A DNA stretch of 64,000 bases, from the NCBI GenBank assembly GCA_947623455.1, contig OX392534.1:41173426-41237425 (forward strand). Direction: 5' to 3'. Below the pieces are notes generated by a model. That model saw only the letters and a program-made list of their open reading frames with translations. It did not search any database and had not been told where the DNA came from. Positions 13,501-24,492 of the stretch are shown one piece after another. Source of the stretch: Mimachlamys varia. Taxonomy: Eukaryota > Mollusca > Bivalvia > Pectinida > Pectinidae. Position 1 is the first letter of the stretch. The number at the start of each line of letters is the position of its first letter. The translations under genes were made by a program, and so were the position numbers.

Positions 13501-16500
13501 GCCTCTTGTACCACTTTCAATTCAGTTTTAGGCCTAGATTATTATGGAATAATAAAATTCACATGGATAGCTTAAGATATTATATTTGAAAAAAAATAAG
13601 TGGATTTAAGAAAGGGTTAAATAAAAATAAACATATTAAACTGTTTTTTTTAATAAATTGGATTTGGATTTATCTCTGCTTATTGAATAAAGATTAAGAA
13701 ATAGAATCGAATTAAAAAATTCCAAAAGGAAGTCAAGAGACACCATGAGGAGGGTGAGACGTACGAAGCCTCGAAGTCTTATGACACAGTCACATTAATA
13801 TTCATTTCTGATTCAGTATAAACGAGGATCTCATGGCAGCGGACCTCCCAATCAGCTCTGTCATACAATCTGGTTTTATAGTCCTGTATTGCCGATGTGG
13901 TAAAACACAACTGTACACCAATTTACATATATAATATTTAAGTCCCAAATTTTCCATTGCTAGAAAATTGTTTGTTGCCAAAATTCTTACAAGATACAAA
14001 ATTCGTATAAAAATCACATTCTGGTATTTTGTATTTTTTGTTTGAAAATTTATTAAAGGTGTAAAATCCACTTTTAGATATATGAACTGAATGTGAATGG
14101 CCTTATTTTTAAAGGGAGGTAACACTGCCATTCACAGTAATAAAGAACTGAACCTGAATTGAAATGCCCCAGTGCCCTTACACTCACTAAGTAGGCAAGC
14201 TAACAGTGGTCGCTGACAGCCACACAGCATAATGACAAAGCATAGGCAGCTTAATATGTTTGCTCTTTTTATCAAATCAGATGATTATATTTTCGCAATA
14301 TTTGTATAGAAGTTTTTATATTGATTAAGTCCTTTTACATAGGTTTGATTTTAAAGAATTTTAGTACATTGTATTTTGTGTGTAATAGTTATCTCAGTTT
14401 GATAATACATGTGTTTTAAGTAGGTAAGCTGTTCAAGTCTAGGTAGGTAAGCTGTTCGGGCCAGGCTTCCTGATAGATATGCCTGAAGGAAATATACATA
14501 TGCTAGTACAGTGTAGCTGTCTCACACTGTCTGTAGAAATGCTCTTGTAGTGTACATGTTTATTTTGTTTACCAGTACATGTTTTAAAATGATTCAGGTC
14601 ACCTGTTCAAATCCAATCATTTCAACAAAGGGTTCTGCAGCATATTATTGATATAGGGTGTGTCATTCCTCAGGAGGAACCAATCCCAAAAGGGGAAATA
14701 GGGTTATATATAGCTTATATAAAAGGATTTACAGATTACAATGTACATTCTTCATGACAGTAGAAATATTATTATAACCAACCACCAACCCATTGCTTAT
14801 ATCATACATTGAGGAAATGTTGATTGCAGCCCCAGGGGAGGTAAAAATAGGGGACTGGGACCCCATGGATGAGGCTTATAATAATTACCTGTCCATAATT
14901 ATAAGGACACACAACAGTACCAGAATCTTACCGGCGAACACACATGTTTAGTTCATGAAATTCCCTTCAGAGGGCCCCTTTATGAGCAAGCTCTCAATAA
15001 AATCTATTTTTTAGTTTATTTGAAATATAAAAAAATCATTTCTTGTGGGCTATATTAATCATTTGACATAGCATAATTGTTTGCAACATATTTCGTCAAT
15101 GCACATCCTTAAAAGCAAGTGTTTTTGCTTCCAGATTTTAAAACTGCCTGTGCCTTATTGAATTGGGGGAAATAAAGAAGGATTTTTGGATAAATTGGGA
15201 AAATATTCTTGAATTTTGCTTCATTTTGGGAAAATAGCACAAATTTTGACTTGGGGAAACAGCCTTATATCGGCTGTGAAAATGGGCAAACAAAATCACT
15301 GAAAAGACATGTTTGAAATCAAACTTTCTGTGTTGTTTGTTTACAAAACACTCTGTACTTCGTCATGACAAGAGGCATTGTTATTTTGTGGTATATTGGA
15401 TGCCGCTATAATTGGCGCTGGTTTTCTCAATAATTAAACTTCATGCCCACACTGGACATTGGCAACGTGGTATTTGATAATCAAGTGTGGATTCTTTCGT
15501 CTAGACACATGTATGTATTTTCGATTCTGGTTGAATTTAAAAAAAATGGTTTGTTCACTTAATTGCCCCGTTAAGGAACAGTTAAATAAAAGAGCACTCA
15601 ATTATTAAAACAGATTCTAAAGCTTTAATCAATTGGATTTATATCTGCTAATTGTGAATAAAATGAGAAATTTATATCAGTTAAAAAATTCCAAAAGGAA
15701 GTCAAGAGACACCATGAGGAGGGTAAGACGATAGTCTCAAAGTCTTATGACACAGTCACAATAATCATATCTGGATACAGAATATAAACGAGAGTCTCAT
15801 GGCAGCGGACCTCCCACTCAGCTCGGTCCTACAATCAGGATTTATAGTCCTACAGTGGCAATTTGATAAAACGGAACTGTATATAAATTTACATAAACAA
15901 TATTTTAAGTCCTAAATTCTCAATTGCTAGAAAATTGTTTGCTGCCAGCATTTTTGCAATATACAAAATTTGTATAGACATAGGTTTTAGTATTTTGTGA
16001 ATTTTATTTTAAAAGTGATTAAGGTGTAAAATTCAGTTTTAGAAATATGAACCTAATGTTAATGGCCTTGTTTTTAAAGGGAGATAACACTGCCAGTCAT
16101 CTGAAATGAAATGCTTTAATAAAGTAGAGCTTTTGATAACAGCCACACATAGCCTAAATGTTATTGATTTCTGTGGCTGTCTTGTCAAAGCATTGTCAGC
16201 TTTGTGTTTGCTCTTTTTATCAAATCAGATGATTAAATTTTCATGATATTTTGATGGATGTATTTAGATTCGTACTTTAGTCCCTTTGCATGAGTTTGAT
16301 TTAAAAAGGATACAAGTACAATGCATTTTGTGTGTAACATTTATTTCAGTTTGATTATACAATAATGTACATATATTTGTGTAGTTAAGCTGTTCAGGCC
16401 CAGCTACAGTGAACCTGAAAATGATCTTTTAGAGCAAACAGTTAATTAATGTATGGTCGTTAGATATGCTAGAGGGAAATATACATGCTAGGAGCTGTCT

Positions 16501-19500
16501 GTAGAAATTCACTTGTAGTGTACATGCACGTTTATTTTGTTGAAAAGTGTTCAGCGCACCTGGTCAAAACCATCAGGTGAGCTTATATTGTGCTGAGCCA
16601 TCCTTCATGTTTCAAATTTTTATGCCCCCCCCCCCCCCCCCCCCCCCCCCATTTCATGGCAGGTTGGCATATAGTGTTAGTCATGTCCGTCCTGCCCATG
16701 GTAATGAAACCAGCTTATTTAACTACTAAAATGATTTACAGATTACTATGTATATTCTTAATTTCTGTAGAAATATTGTTACAACCAACCACCATTGTTT
16801 TGCCATGACTTCATAAATAAAGTTTGATTGCAGCCCCAGGGGAGGTAGAAATAGGGGACTGGGACCCCATGGCGGAGGATTACCTGTCAATAAGGAACAG
16901 TTACAACATTGATGTTGACGATCCAGGAGTAGCCACAGTCCAGTACAGTAAGTGTGACCTTTTCCCCTTTGAATATTTCCCAAGATTGTGACAACAGAGT
17001 TTCCTAGAATTGCTATGTCAATCAGATATCAACAACAGCTGATTCAGTGTTAGAATTGGTTATGTTATATTTTTGTCAGTACACAAAGCTTTATGAATAT
17101 GATAACTGAATTACTGTATTTCAATACTTTTTAAAACACAAGTAAGATGTACTTATATCACATGATTGATATTTTCAATGGCATACGTACCAACTCTCTC
17201 TATTTACAGAAGGAGAAAGACTTTAAATTTTCTGTAACCTTAGATTTATTATAATTTGATATTCCAAGATTTAATTATTTTATCTGAAAGTATAACTCAA
17301 AATAAGTGTCTTTTTGAAAGTTCATTTTGTCTAAAGGATGTATATACACACATTTCATTTACGACTATAGTTTTGAGCATGCAGATTCTCCCCTTTAAAA
17401 ATTTCCAATAGTTGGCAAGTATGCAATAGGTTGGATTGGATAAAAAGTAATAGTAGGTTGAACTTTCTTATTTATTAGTGAACATTAATTCATCAATGGA
17501 AGATTGTTCTGACCCAGTGTGTGCTGTCATTTAATTTTTCAGAGGCACAAGATGAACAACAAATTTGTAAATACTTTTCCAACAATAGCTGTTGGAGAGG
17601 AGACAGGTGTCCGTACAGACATGTCCAAGTTACAGGTCAGTAACATGTATTTACACCATGTACTACAGGTACAACATTCTACAGGGAAGGGATTCTTCCC
17701 CATTTCAGAGGATATTCTTTTTTTTAATTTTCAAATAAAGATTTCTATTTGTTTTGATACATGCAAAAAATTAAAGGAAAAGATTTAAAAAAAAAAAAAA
17801 AAAAAAAAATCTAAGGAATGTAACAGATAACTATATTTACAATCGACTATTGCATGTAACTGCTGAACTTCCATGGCACAATCCTTCTGTAGATATAATT
17901 CTGACTCTTGAAATCTATGGGAGAATTTGAGGGATTTTATGGGATCAGCAAAATAAATGGGGCCGTGACCAGGATAACTTCCAAATCCAGATTGTTGTGT
18001 ATATGTTTTATTGGCGGAAATGGTAGCAGTGTTTCTACCAAGTCCGGGATCCGACTGAAGAACACTTCAACTTTACCGGTATTTATATAAAAACTTAACC
18101 AGGTAGTTTAGACAGATTACATGTTTAAGATGACCTATTGACAGACATGAATGACAGTATTACATGTTGATGACTTATAATTCATGTTTGACCTGATAGA
18201 TGACTGGTCATCCCAAGTATATGGTATACATTTGCTTAAGGCCATACATACATGTATTACTCTCATTTTAAAATATTCATATACTCTATTTCCTAAGATA
18301 ACACTTATTAAAATTTATTATTCTTCACTAGCTATGAAATTTTCTATAAAAAGTAATTGAATTTTTAGTTTTCTGGGAAAATATGGGTGAAAATCCCCAA
18401 AGTGATCCCTACAAGTTCTGTAGAGATTGCTCACTTTGATGTCGGACTTGTTCCAGGGGGAGTGACCATGGACAGAGAACCCGTGTACGGTGGACTGGAT
18501 GAAGCCCAGATTGAGGCTCTGTTACCCGAGTGTGATACCTGTGTAGCCATAGAAATCGCCACCATCATCAATCCTGCCCACTTTTACATCATACTTCCCT
18601 GGGGGAAGAGGACGCTGGACTCGCTCCTAGACCCTAGAGCCACTGGTGAGTACTCTTTTGTAAATTAGGGATAGAATTGATAATTAAACCAAACGGGTGT
18701 TTCTTGTCCGAGGTTTGGTCAAGTGAAACAAGACCCACTTAGTTGTAACTAGTAGTAAAGGGTAATTGTTCTGTATTGTTGCAGATTAGATGTTTTTGTG
18801 TCGCCTTCAGCGGATGTTGGAAAGGGGGCACATAGGTGTTACTTTTACGACGGTGGCTTCAACTATGTTAAAGTTTTCTGTTTAGCTTTGTTTTTGACAA
18901 AGCTAGCCCAACAAAACCTCAATCAATGATGTAGCATGGGTAGTAGAGCCTACTGCACTAAAAATATTTCGTTGATTCTTGCTCTTTTGGGTAAACATAT
19001 CAAATTTCTGGATTTTACAAATTAATCAATGTCAAAGTTTTGGGTTCTGCTCTTGTATATTGGCTGTTTCTGACAGTATAAATACCAGTGCAACCAAATT
19101 CGTGTTATATGATTTTCTTTGGATGTTTACCTGTTGTAAAAACCTCAATATTTTGAACTTTGAAGAAAAATCAATGTTTCTCAAAAAGTATAAAGCTAGA
19201 GCAGCCAATATTGGATTAAAGGTTTATTTTGGGATGTGTAAAAAGCATATGATAGTGACAAAGCGACGCAGGCGACACATATAGTTATGCATAATTCTTG
19301 TTAGGTAAAAAAAAAACTGACATTTTTCATGATTATTGCATCAGATGTTTTGATATTCCACAGATCCTAATGAAGATGAAGAGACTCTTGATGAACTTGT
19401 CAACTCACTGCAGTAAGTAGGATTTTAAAATCTATTTCATGGTTTCAAATGAGCACTTTTAAAGTTAGAAAGTATATATTGGATTTTGGAAACTTCCTCT

Positions 19501-21627
19501 TATGCAAGGAGTTATCTCCCTTGTTTTGTATGATTCCAACATGCAAGACAAGTAATCTAACACATATTTGACTTATGACATGGGGATAAAGTAGAAAAAA
19601 TAGGAGATCAATTAAGGTGTATATTGGAAACATCAGTTTATTATTAAATGATACAAAAGTATCTAAAAATATGGGTCTGTCATTGACTTTTTGGGTTTTC
19701 CTGACCTGTTATTGGTTTCATTAACAGGTCACACTATGGAAACATGTCATTTTCCCGGAAGACACTGGTACATTATGCAGAGGGTGAGCTAGTGGTTGCT
19801 CGATTTGTACAGGATGGACGTTGGTACCGTGCCAAAGTCCTCCGATCTGATGACAGAGAGCGAGACACAAAGATCCAGGTATGAAAATGATGATTCATAG
19901 ACCATAACACAGAAAATGAATTAAATCATCACTTGGTGATCTACATAACACTTCAACAAATTGTTTGCTGCTTGAATTTCCTGTCTGAGAATATGATTGG
20001 AGCAGCAAATCTAATACCTTTTGAAAACGGTATTGACAAATATTTGGCAAGTGATGAAAGAGATTTGGAATATTAATAATAATAATAATTTGAAGTTCTT
20101 ATATACTTCTTTATCAGGACCTTAAAGGCAGTCTCAAAGCGATTTACAAATTCTTATCTGTGGTTATAGAGCCATAGAAACCAGTCATTCTCAACTCCCT
20201 GGGGAGTATACAACCGGTGCTGCCATTTTGGTGCTCACAGCTATCATTCCGCAATTTCTAGCACTACCCAACCATTTACTCATTTACAGCTAAGTAGACT
20301 GGAACAAGCAGAGTAAAGTATCTTGCTCAAAGATACACCACAAGTGATGTGACCGGGACTCAAACTTGCATTCCTTCGATCACAAGTCTGGCGTCCTACC
20401 ACTAGACCATCGTGCCTCCACAACTTTGGAGTGTCGCACATCAAAAGACTTATATAGAATTAATATATAGGACCATGACTATAGAAGCAGATATGCTAAT
20501 GTTCATAATAATCTATTTCAATTTTTATTTAATAGTGATTTTATATTGTTTTTCACCAGGTGTTCTATGTAGATTTCGGAAACAAGGAATGGGTGTCAGA
20601 GCGTGACATCAAATCCATGGAGCCGCAGTTTCTTCACCTTCCATTCCAAGCCATCGAGTGTTTCCTTGTAGATATAGAGCCAACCGGCCACTCCGATCAG
20701 TTCTCGCAGAAAGCAAAGTGAGTTTACAGACAGGATTCCTAAAGTAGTACACCTCTGATAATGGCCCTTGTTAACACATTCACCCCTGAAATCTCATAAT
20801 GAACTAGTCCAACCTTTGGACCAGAAGAGTTTAAATGTGTTTTTAGGGGTGAATGAAGTACCAGTATCCTTGAAGCTTGTTTGCTTAATATCAGATTATG
20901 AAATGTAAAAAAAACTAACGTACTCAGATGAAATATCTAAAACAATATATTATTAAAGACAGTTTCTTTCCTAAATATTACCTAATATGGTAAAAGAGAC
21001 CACATACTTTTAGATTTTAGTGAATTTGCAAATTTATAGATCACGAGACAAAATATGTGGAAAGTAATTATCATAATATGATGTACTGGTGAAATTTCAG
21101 CTTCCTGCTTACAGTTCTAGCAGATATTAATTACACTTAGTAGAATATTTTGTAAAAGAAATGCTGCATTCCCTTATTTTTCAGAAAAATGTTCCAGCAA
21201 ATGACTGATGGCAAAACCCTGGTAGCTTATGTCAAATCAAGGTAATTGTTTTGTCAGTCTTGTAGAATCTGTACATGTAACAGTTAATTTTATGTGAACC
21301 TGATTGACACCAGGGTGTGATTTGTTTTGTAGAACCTGTAATAGTTAATTTTACATCAACCTGTTGGACTTCAATTTATGATTAGTGCTGTAGAACCTGT
21401 AACAGCTATTTTTACGTCAACCTGTTTGACACCAGTGTTACTTGTGTTGTAGATCTTGGAGCGGCTGTTTGTACATCGACCTGTTTGACACCAGTGGTGA
21501 AGAGGACATCAACATTGGTAAGGTGCTCATAGCACAGGGTCTGGCTCAGGTACCCAGGCCGCATTCAGAAACCAGCCTCACAAGTCGGTCCGGCAGTGAA
21601 GGTTCCCTCCTCCTTATTCCTGGCTAA
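1508..21627 (+). CDS. Multi-Tudor protein with CCCH zinc finger, 18 exons, ~1521 aa
   Basis: Exons inferred from GT-AG sites and phase: 1508-1624, 1981-2119, 2882-3148, 3467-3513, 4208-4379, 5388-6096, 6791-6924, 7142-7275, 8186-9837, 10284-10438, 16834-16947, 17543-17635, 18403-18645, 19364-19412, 19728-19878, 20560-20717, 21185-21241, 21453-21627. All phases agree (4566 nt). The ATG at 1508 has an in-frame TAA just upstream in the same exon. Order: short coiled-coil N terminus (aa 1-85); acidic, Ser-rich linker; extended Tudor 1 (about 440-650, YLDYGN); long linker; Tudor 2 (about 940-1180, YLDFGD); CCCH finger C1222-x7-C1230-x5-C1236-x3-H1240; Tudor 3 (about 1250-1500, YVDFGN). Germline Tudor proteins of this type bind symmetric dimethylarginine on Piwi proteins in perinuclear granules, so a piRNA role is inferred. 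RNF17/TDRD1-like, but no RING, MYND or helicase is seen. The exon 13 acceptor is the weakest: a better-looking site at about 18369 does not fit the phase. Confidence 0.88.
3897..4076. mobile_element. MITE with TACAGTAAAACCCCACTTAC termini
   Basis: The ends are inverted: TACAGTAAAACCCCACTTAC at the left, and GTAAGTGGGGTATTACTGTA at the right. The interior is also largely palindromic (CCTGATCAAGTTC against GAACTTGATCAGG). About 180 bp, no ORF, TA-flanked style as in Tc1/mariner-related MITEs. It sits in intron 4 of the Tudor gene. Confidence 0.75.
4471..4804. mobile_element. MITE family A copy 1 (GATATCC-ended)
   Basis: Inverted termini ATCCTTGTTATCCAGAGGTT and AACCTCTGGATATCAAGGAT. The internal sequence (ATATGTCATGGCAAAATTG, CCTGACCAATCGC, ATGTACATCAAAGGGTCG) is shared with copies at 25.4 and 35.1 kb. 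About 335 bp, non-coding, in intron 5 of the Tudor gene. Confidence 0.8.
7684..7765. mobile_element. Short MITE with TACCGTATTT/GCAATAAG ends
   Basis: The left end TACCGTATTTCTCCGGCAAT and the right end GGGCTTATTGCCGTATA form imperfect inverted repeats. About 80 bp in intron 8 of the Tudor gene; no ORF. Confidence 0.55.
10463..11215. repeat. Minisatellite, ~33-bp unit, about 22 copies
   Basis: Tandem units built on AGAATGAATTAAACTGGACC followed by (C/T)AGATACCAATT. Some units carry an extra ACCTGGT segment. It starts about 25 bp after the exon 10 donor of the Tudor gene and fills the next 750 bp. Confidence 0.9.
11455..12505. repeat. Intronic ~2-kb tandem segment, copy A (partial)
   Basis: Shares with 13535-14590 and 15595-16545 an ordered set of motifs: a TTAATAAATTGGATTT block, AGGAAGTCAAGAGAC, CATGAGGAGGGTAAG, CATGGCAGCGGACCTCCC, AAGTCCTAAATTCTCAAT and AAAGGGAGATAA. 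Spacing between copies is about 2.06-2.08 kb. No exon relic is seen at the expected place; a different repeat (from about 12.6 kb) occupies it. Confidence 0.8.
13041..13512. mobile_element. Dispersed GGTGAGC-type repeat
   Basis: Begins near ACGCCATCAGGTGAG and ends GGTGAGCAATACCGGCCCTC then TGGGCCTCTTGT. It contains two diverged direct repeats (TTCTTCTCCATAACAA; GGGACTGACC then GGGGGCTGAGG). The ends resemble repeats at 16.56 and 23.93 kb. No ORF; Tudor gene intron 10. Confidence 0.6.
13535..15594. repeat. Intronic ~2-kb tandem segment, copy B
   Basis: Same motif order as copies A and C over the first kilobase, then a region matching the sequence upstream of exon 11 (ATTTACAGATTACAATGTA, AACCAACCACCA) and the exon relic at 14832-14953. 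It is a full period of about 2.06 kb. Confidence 0.8.
14832..14953 (+). pseudogene. Decayed duplicate of Tudor-gene exon 11
   Basis: Starts with the same acceptor context (GATTGCAG) and the same beginning as exon 11 (CCCCAGGGGAGGTA, then AATAGGGGACTGGGACCCCA). It codes for a similar start (PGEV.IGDWDPM), then diverges through small insertions. The GTAAGT donor is lost (AACAGTACCAGAATC instead of CAGTACAGTAAGT) and the frame reaches a stop. It lies about 2.0 kb upstream of the intact exon, one period of the tandem segment. Confidence 0.8.
15595..16947. repeat. Intronic ~2-kb tandem segment, copy C, containing functional exon 11
   Basis: Third copy of the segment. Its 3' part contains exon 11 (16834-16947) with intact acceptor and donor, so this copy keeps the functional exon. 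A poly-C tract at about 16624-16650 and a GGTGAGC-type repeat (about 16555-16690) interrupt it. Confidence 0.8.
17785..17810. repeat. Poly-A tract in intron
   Basis: A run of more than 20 A in intron 12 of the Tudor gene. No element ending in it could be delimited. Confidence 0.8.
18797..19281. mobile_element. Non-autonomous element with GTGTCGCCT termini
   Basis: The left end TGTGTCGCCTTCAGCG and right end CGACGCAGGCGACACATA are imperfect inverted repeats. About 485 bp, between Tudor gene exons 13 and 14. A GCAGGCGACACAT motif also occurs at about 50.63 kb. The 101-codon ORF inside shows no transposase feature. Confidence 0.5.
20071..20418 (-). mobile_element. tRNA-derived SINE, minus strand
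   Basis: Read on the minus strand from 20418: a tRNA-like head with an A box (TGGTCTAGTGGTAGGA) and a B box (GTTTGAGTCCC) about 40 bp apart, then about 250 bp of unrelated body, ending in an (ATT)n tail at 20071-20093. TTTGGA next to both ends may be a short target duplication. It sits in intron 15 of the Tudor gene. Confidence 0.8.
20776..20856. mobile_element. ~80-bp MITE with TTCACCCCTGAA ends
   Basis: Inverted ends TTCACCCCTGAA and TTTAGGGGTGAA around AACTAGTCC.AACCTTTGGACC. Related pieces lie at 28266-28341 (TTCACCACTGAAG...CTTCAGGGATAA) and at 25677-25715. Confidence 0.65.
21262..21502 (+). repeat. Tandem copies of the exon 18 5' end in the preceding intron
   Basis: Four diverged units of about 60 bp. 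The last contains the real acceptor and the first 50 nt of exon 18 (CTGTTTGACACCAGTG). The three upstream units carry matching TGTAGA, a TTTTA(C/T) block, CAACCTGTTTGACACCAGTG or variants. One (about 21390-21450) stays open and would encode a similar YVNLFDTS; another has a stop. Confidence 0.85.
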
Positions 21628-22191
21628 TGGTTTCTGTATTGGAGATTTGATTCAAATACTCAGGCTACCTGCTGCTGTGATGTGATGCAATATACATGCA
21701 AAAGATATATTCACCAAAAAGTGTTCTATTTCATGTTATTTCATATTAGTCGTAGAATTAACGCAGCATCAGTTGTTCTCTAAGTAATTTTAACATTAAT
21801 TATGCATTGTTATACCTCAGTAATTGTTGACTGAACAATTCAATATTAATGATGCATTGCTATTACCATAATCTTCAAAACTTTCTGTTTAACTGCGAAC
21901 ACAGTTTCTTTCTCTTGGCAATAACAACATGGTGCTATAATTGTATAATTTTATTATTTGTTATTAACAGATAGCCAAAACACTGATCCTTATAGGTTGC
22001 AAGTTGTACTGGAAATGTCCAAAATAGGTCCGAATCATTATTTGAAAAGTGTTGGGTTGGGGAGGTTTTTTAGGGGGTTTTGGTTGGGGTGTGGATGATA
22101 TTAAATCTACGTTATATACAGGGTACTTCACTGGCTGTCAAGTATTCAAATTTTTTGATAAAGAAAATTTTTTATGGTTTTGTATTTTCAA

Positions 22192-22197
22192 AATAAA
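22192..22197 (+). terminator. Candidate polyadenylation signal of Tudor gene
   Basis: AATAAA about 565 nt after the stop at 21627. Further AATAAA motifs occur downstream (near 22331, 23073 and 23095), so the true site is undetermined. Confidence 0.4.
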
Positions 22198-23930
22198 ATT
22201 CACTTTTATACACACTTTGGTTACATGATAAACCCCAATGGTCTTTTCTTCAATCAAAGGAAATGGGTATACCATCTATTGTTATGTTGACCCTATGTGT
22301 GTTAAGTAAAGGATGTTTCTTCACTTGTGAAATAAAAGAAAACATGCTGCTGTAATGAACTATGTGAAGAGCATAATTGGGACCAATTTAATCAGAGACA
22401 AGAATTAATTGGAACTTGAATTTTGGTCCGTTTGGTTATTAATAACATCAGTTTTTGTAGGGGCAAAGATTGACTGTTCAATAATCGTGAAAAAAATCTT
22501 TGTAAGCACAGTATTTGAAAGAAGAGATTTTTTGATATATTCAAAAATGTTACATGTGGGTCGAGACATTGATTCATGACTATGTGGTAGCATCTCTGTA
22601 GAGAATCAAAGAGGGAACTCTAAAGTATTTAGCTTTATTTAGAGATAGTTTCATAACCTTGGAGTAATCTTTTGACCTGCATACTTATAAGTTGCGATCC
22701 TGTAACAGTCAGGAGGCTTACCGCGGAGAATTTAAAACATAAACAAGTTTGAGAACTATATATAATAAGAGTTTTGATGTTTTTGCCATTTCTAGTGTAC
22801 ATTACGTTCAACCCAGACAGTGAAACAGTTAATTGTGATAAAATGCCATATCTGGTATTTTTGGCAACCTCCCGAAAGAGTGCTTCTTTAGATCATTTTA
22901 GGGGGGGGGGGGGATCTAAATCTGTAGGTTGATAGAAGTGACACCAACAGAATATTATGGACACATCAAACATGACCTTCCTTGTTTTGAGTTGACACAA
23001 TCTTGTCATACTTTACAGTGTTTTATGTCTGATGTTATTGTTAAAGATTATTTTTTTACTATTTTGTTAATAAAGAACTGACAAGTAGTCACACAATAAA
23101 GTGTCTCATGTTTCTTTTTATTTAAATAAAAAAATCAACACAAACTGAAAATGAATACACATTCATATATACATGTTTACTTAGAGATGCAGTACTTTAG
23201 ATTCTAATTGGGACTATGATAGGGAAACACCTTTTCTTGTTAAATACATGTATCCTGTTTGATAGATTCAAACTTTTCATATTACGAAGATGCCTTGTTA
23301 AGTTGACTATGAGGGGTATTAAAACAAAAAATGAGATGCAAACATATGTATTTTGATTCGCTTATAGAAATGAATAAAGATAAAGCACATTTCTTTAACA
23401 AAGGTACATGAAACTTTTTGTAGATGTATACCTCCTGAAGGATACATAAATAATAAGCAGTAACTGATTTATTAATAATAGAGGGTAAGATTAAGTAATA
23501 AACATGCAGATGATAATTTAGAGTAATAAAGGATTTCTTTATTCTGTAAATAATAGTATATGAAATGATATGTGGCCAAGCTTTTACACCATAAATACCA
23601 TGTATTTGTGATGATTGATTCATATTTTGATATGTGTAAATGTGCACGATAAAAACCACATGTACCTACAATGCATGTACTGGATAGGGATAAAAAGTAA
23701 TGTTATTACTATACACTAAATAACTCCTCAAGAAGCTTTTTAATACTTTATTAAAAACAGCTAGCCATTTTACAATTTTTTGTGTAGACCTCTTGCTATT
23801 CATTTTATATTATTCAAGACCAAAACTTATTGGAGTAGAAGTTTTCGAAAGCTCAAGGAAGCAAAAGTTAAACAAGATGTGGATTTTATTTTTGCTTTAA
23901 TTGAGGTCATTTAATTTTCGGTATATTTCA

Positions 23931-24492
23931 TGACAAGAGGCCCATGGGCCTTAACGGTCATCTGACAATCTATATAATATTTTGTTGGTAATTGTTTAAA
24001 GATATAACCATATTTGACCCGTTACCTAAGAGAGTGAATGCACAAACTTGTTATTCCTTCATCACAGCATAGTGATACTACCAGCAGAATAGCTTTATCC
24101 TGGGACATTTAGTTACTGAGAAGTGTTTGAAACATTTTAAGACATTTGACCCCTATGACCTTGAAAGCGGATCAAGGTCAATCATATGAACAAACTTTGT
24201 AGCTCTTCATCCAAGCATGATGCAGGCCAAATATCAGTTTACTGGGCTTTTTCGTTATTGAGAAGAAGTTTCTTAAAGACTTAAACATATTTGACCCCTG
24301 TGACCTTGAAAGTAGGCCAATGTCATTGATATGAGGAAACTTTGTAGCACTCTATCCCAGGTACCTACTTGCCAAATACCAGCATCCTTGGCCTGCTGGT
24401 TATTGAGAAGAAGATTGTTAAAGGAAAAGTTTACGCACGGCGGACGAAGCACGATGGCAATATGTCATCCTGACCCTTTGGGTCAGATGACC
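23931..24492. mobile_element. Dispersed repeat, ACAAGAGGCCCATGGGCC end
   Basis: Starts ACAAGAGGCCCATGGGCC and ends ATCCTGACCCTTTGGGTCAG. Inside are repeated modules with TTTGACCCC(T)ATGACCTTGAAAG and GAACAAACTTTGTAGC. No ORF. Confidence 0.6.

Noticed and set aside
17950..18080. Possible extra Tudor exon (VRDPTEEHFNFTG frame)
   Set aside because: Its start phase is 0 whereas exon 12 ends in phase 1, and a stop lies just upstream; joining 17635 to 18403 keeps the frame. Worth checking with RNA.
18369..18402. Earlier exon 13 acceptor after TTTTTAG
   Set aside because: Pyrimidine-richer site, and the frame reads FSGKIWVKIPK, but it needs phase 0 from exon 12, which ends in phase 1.
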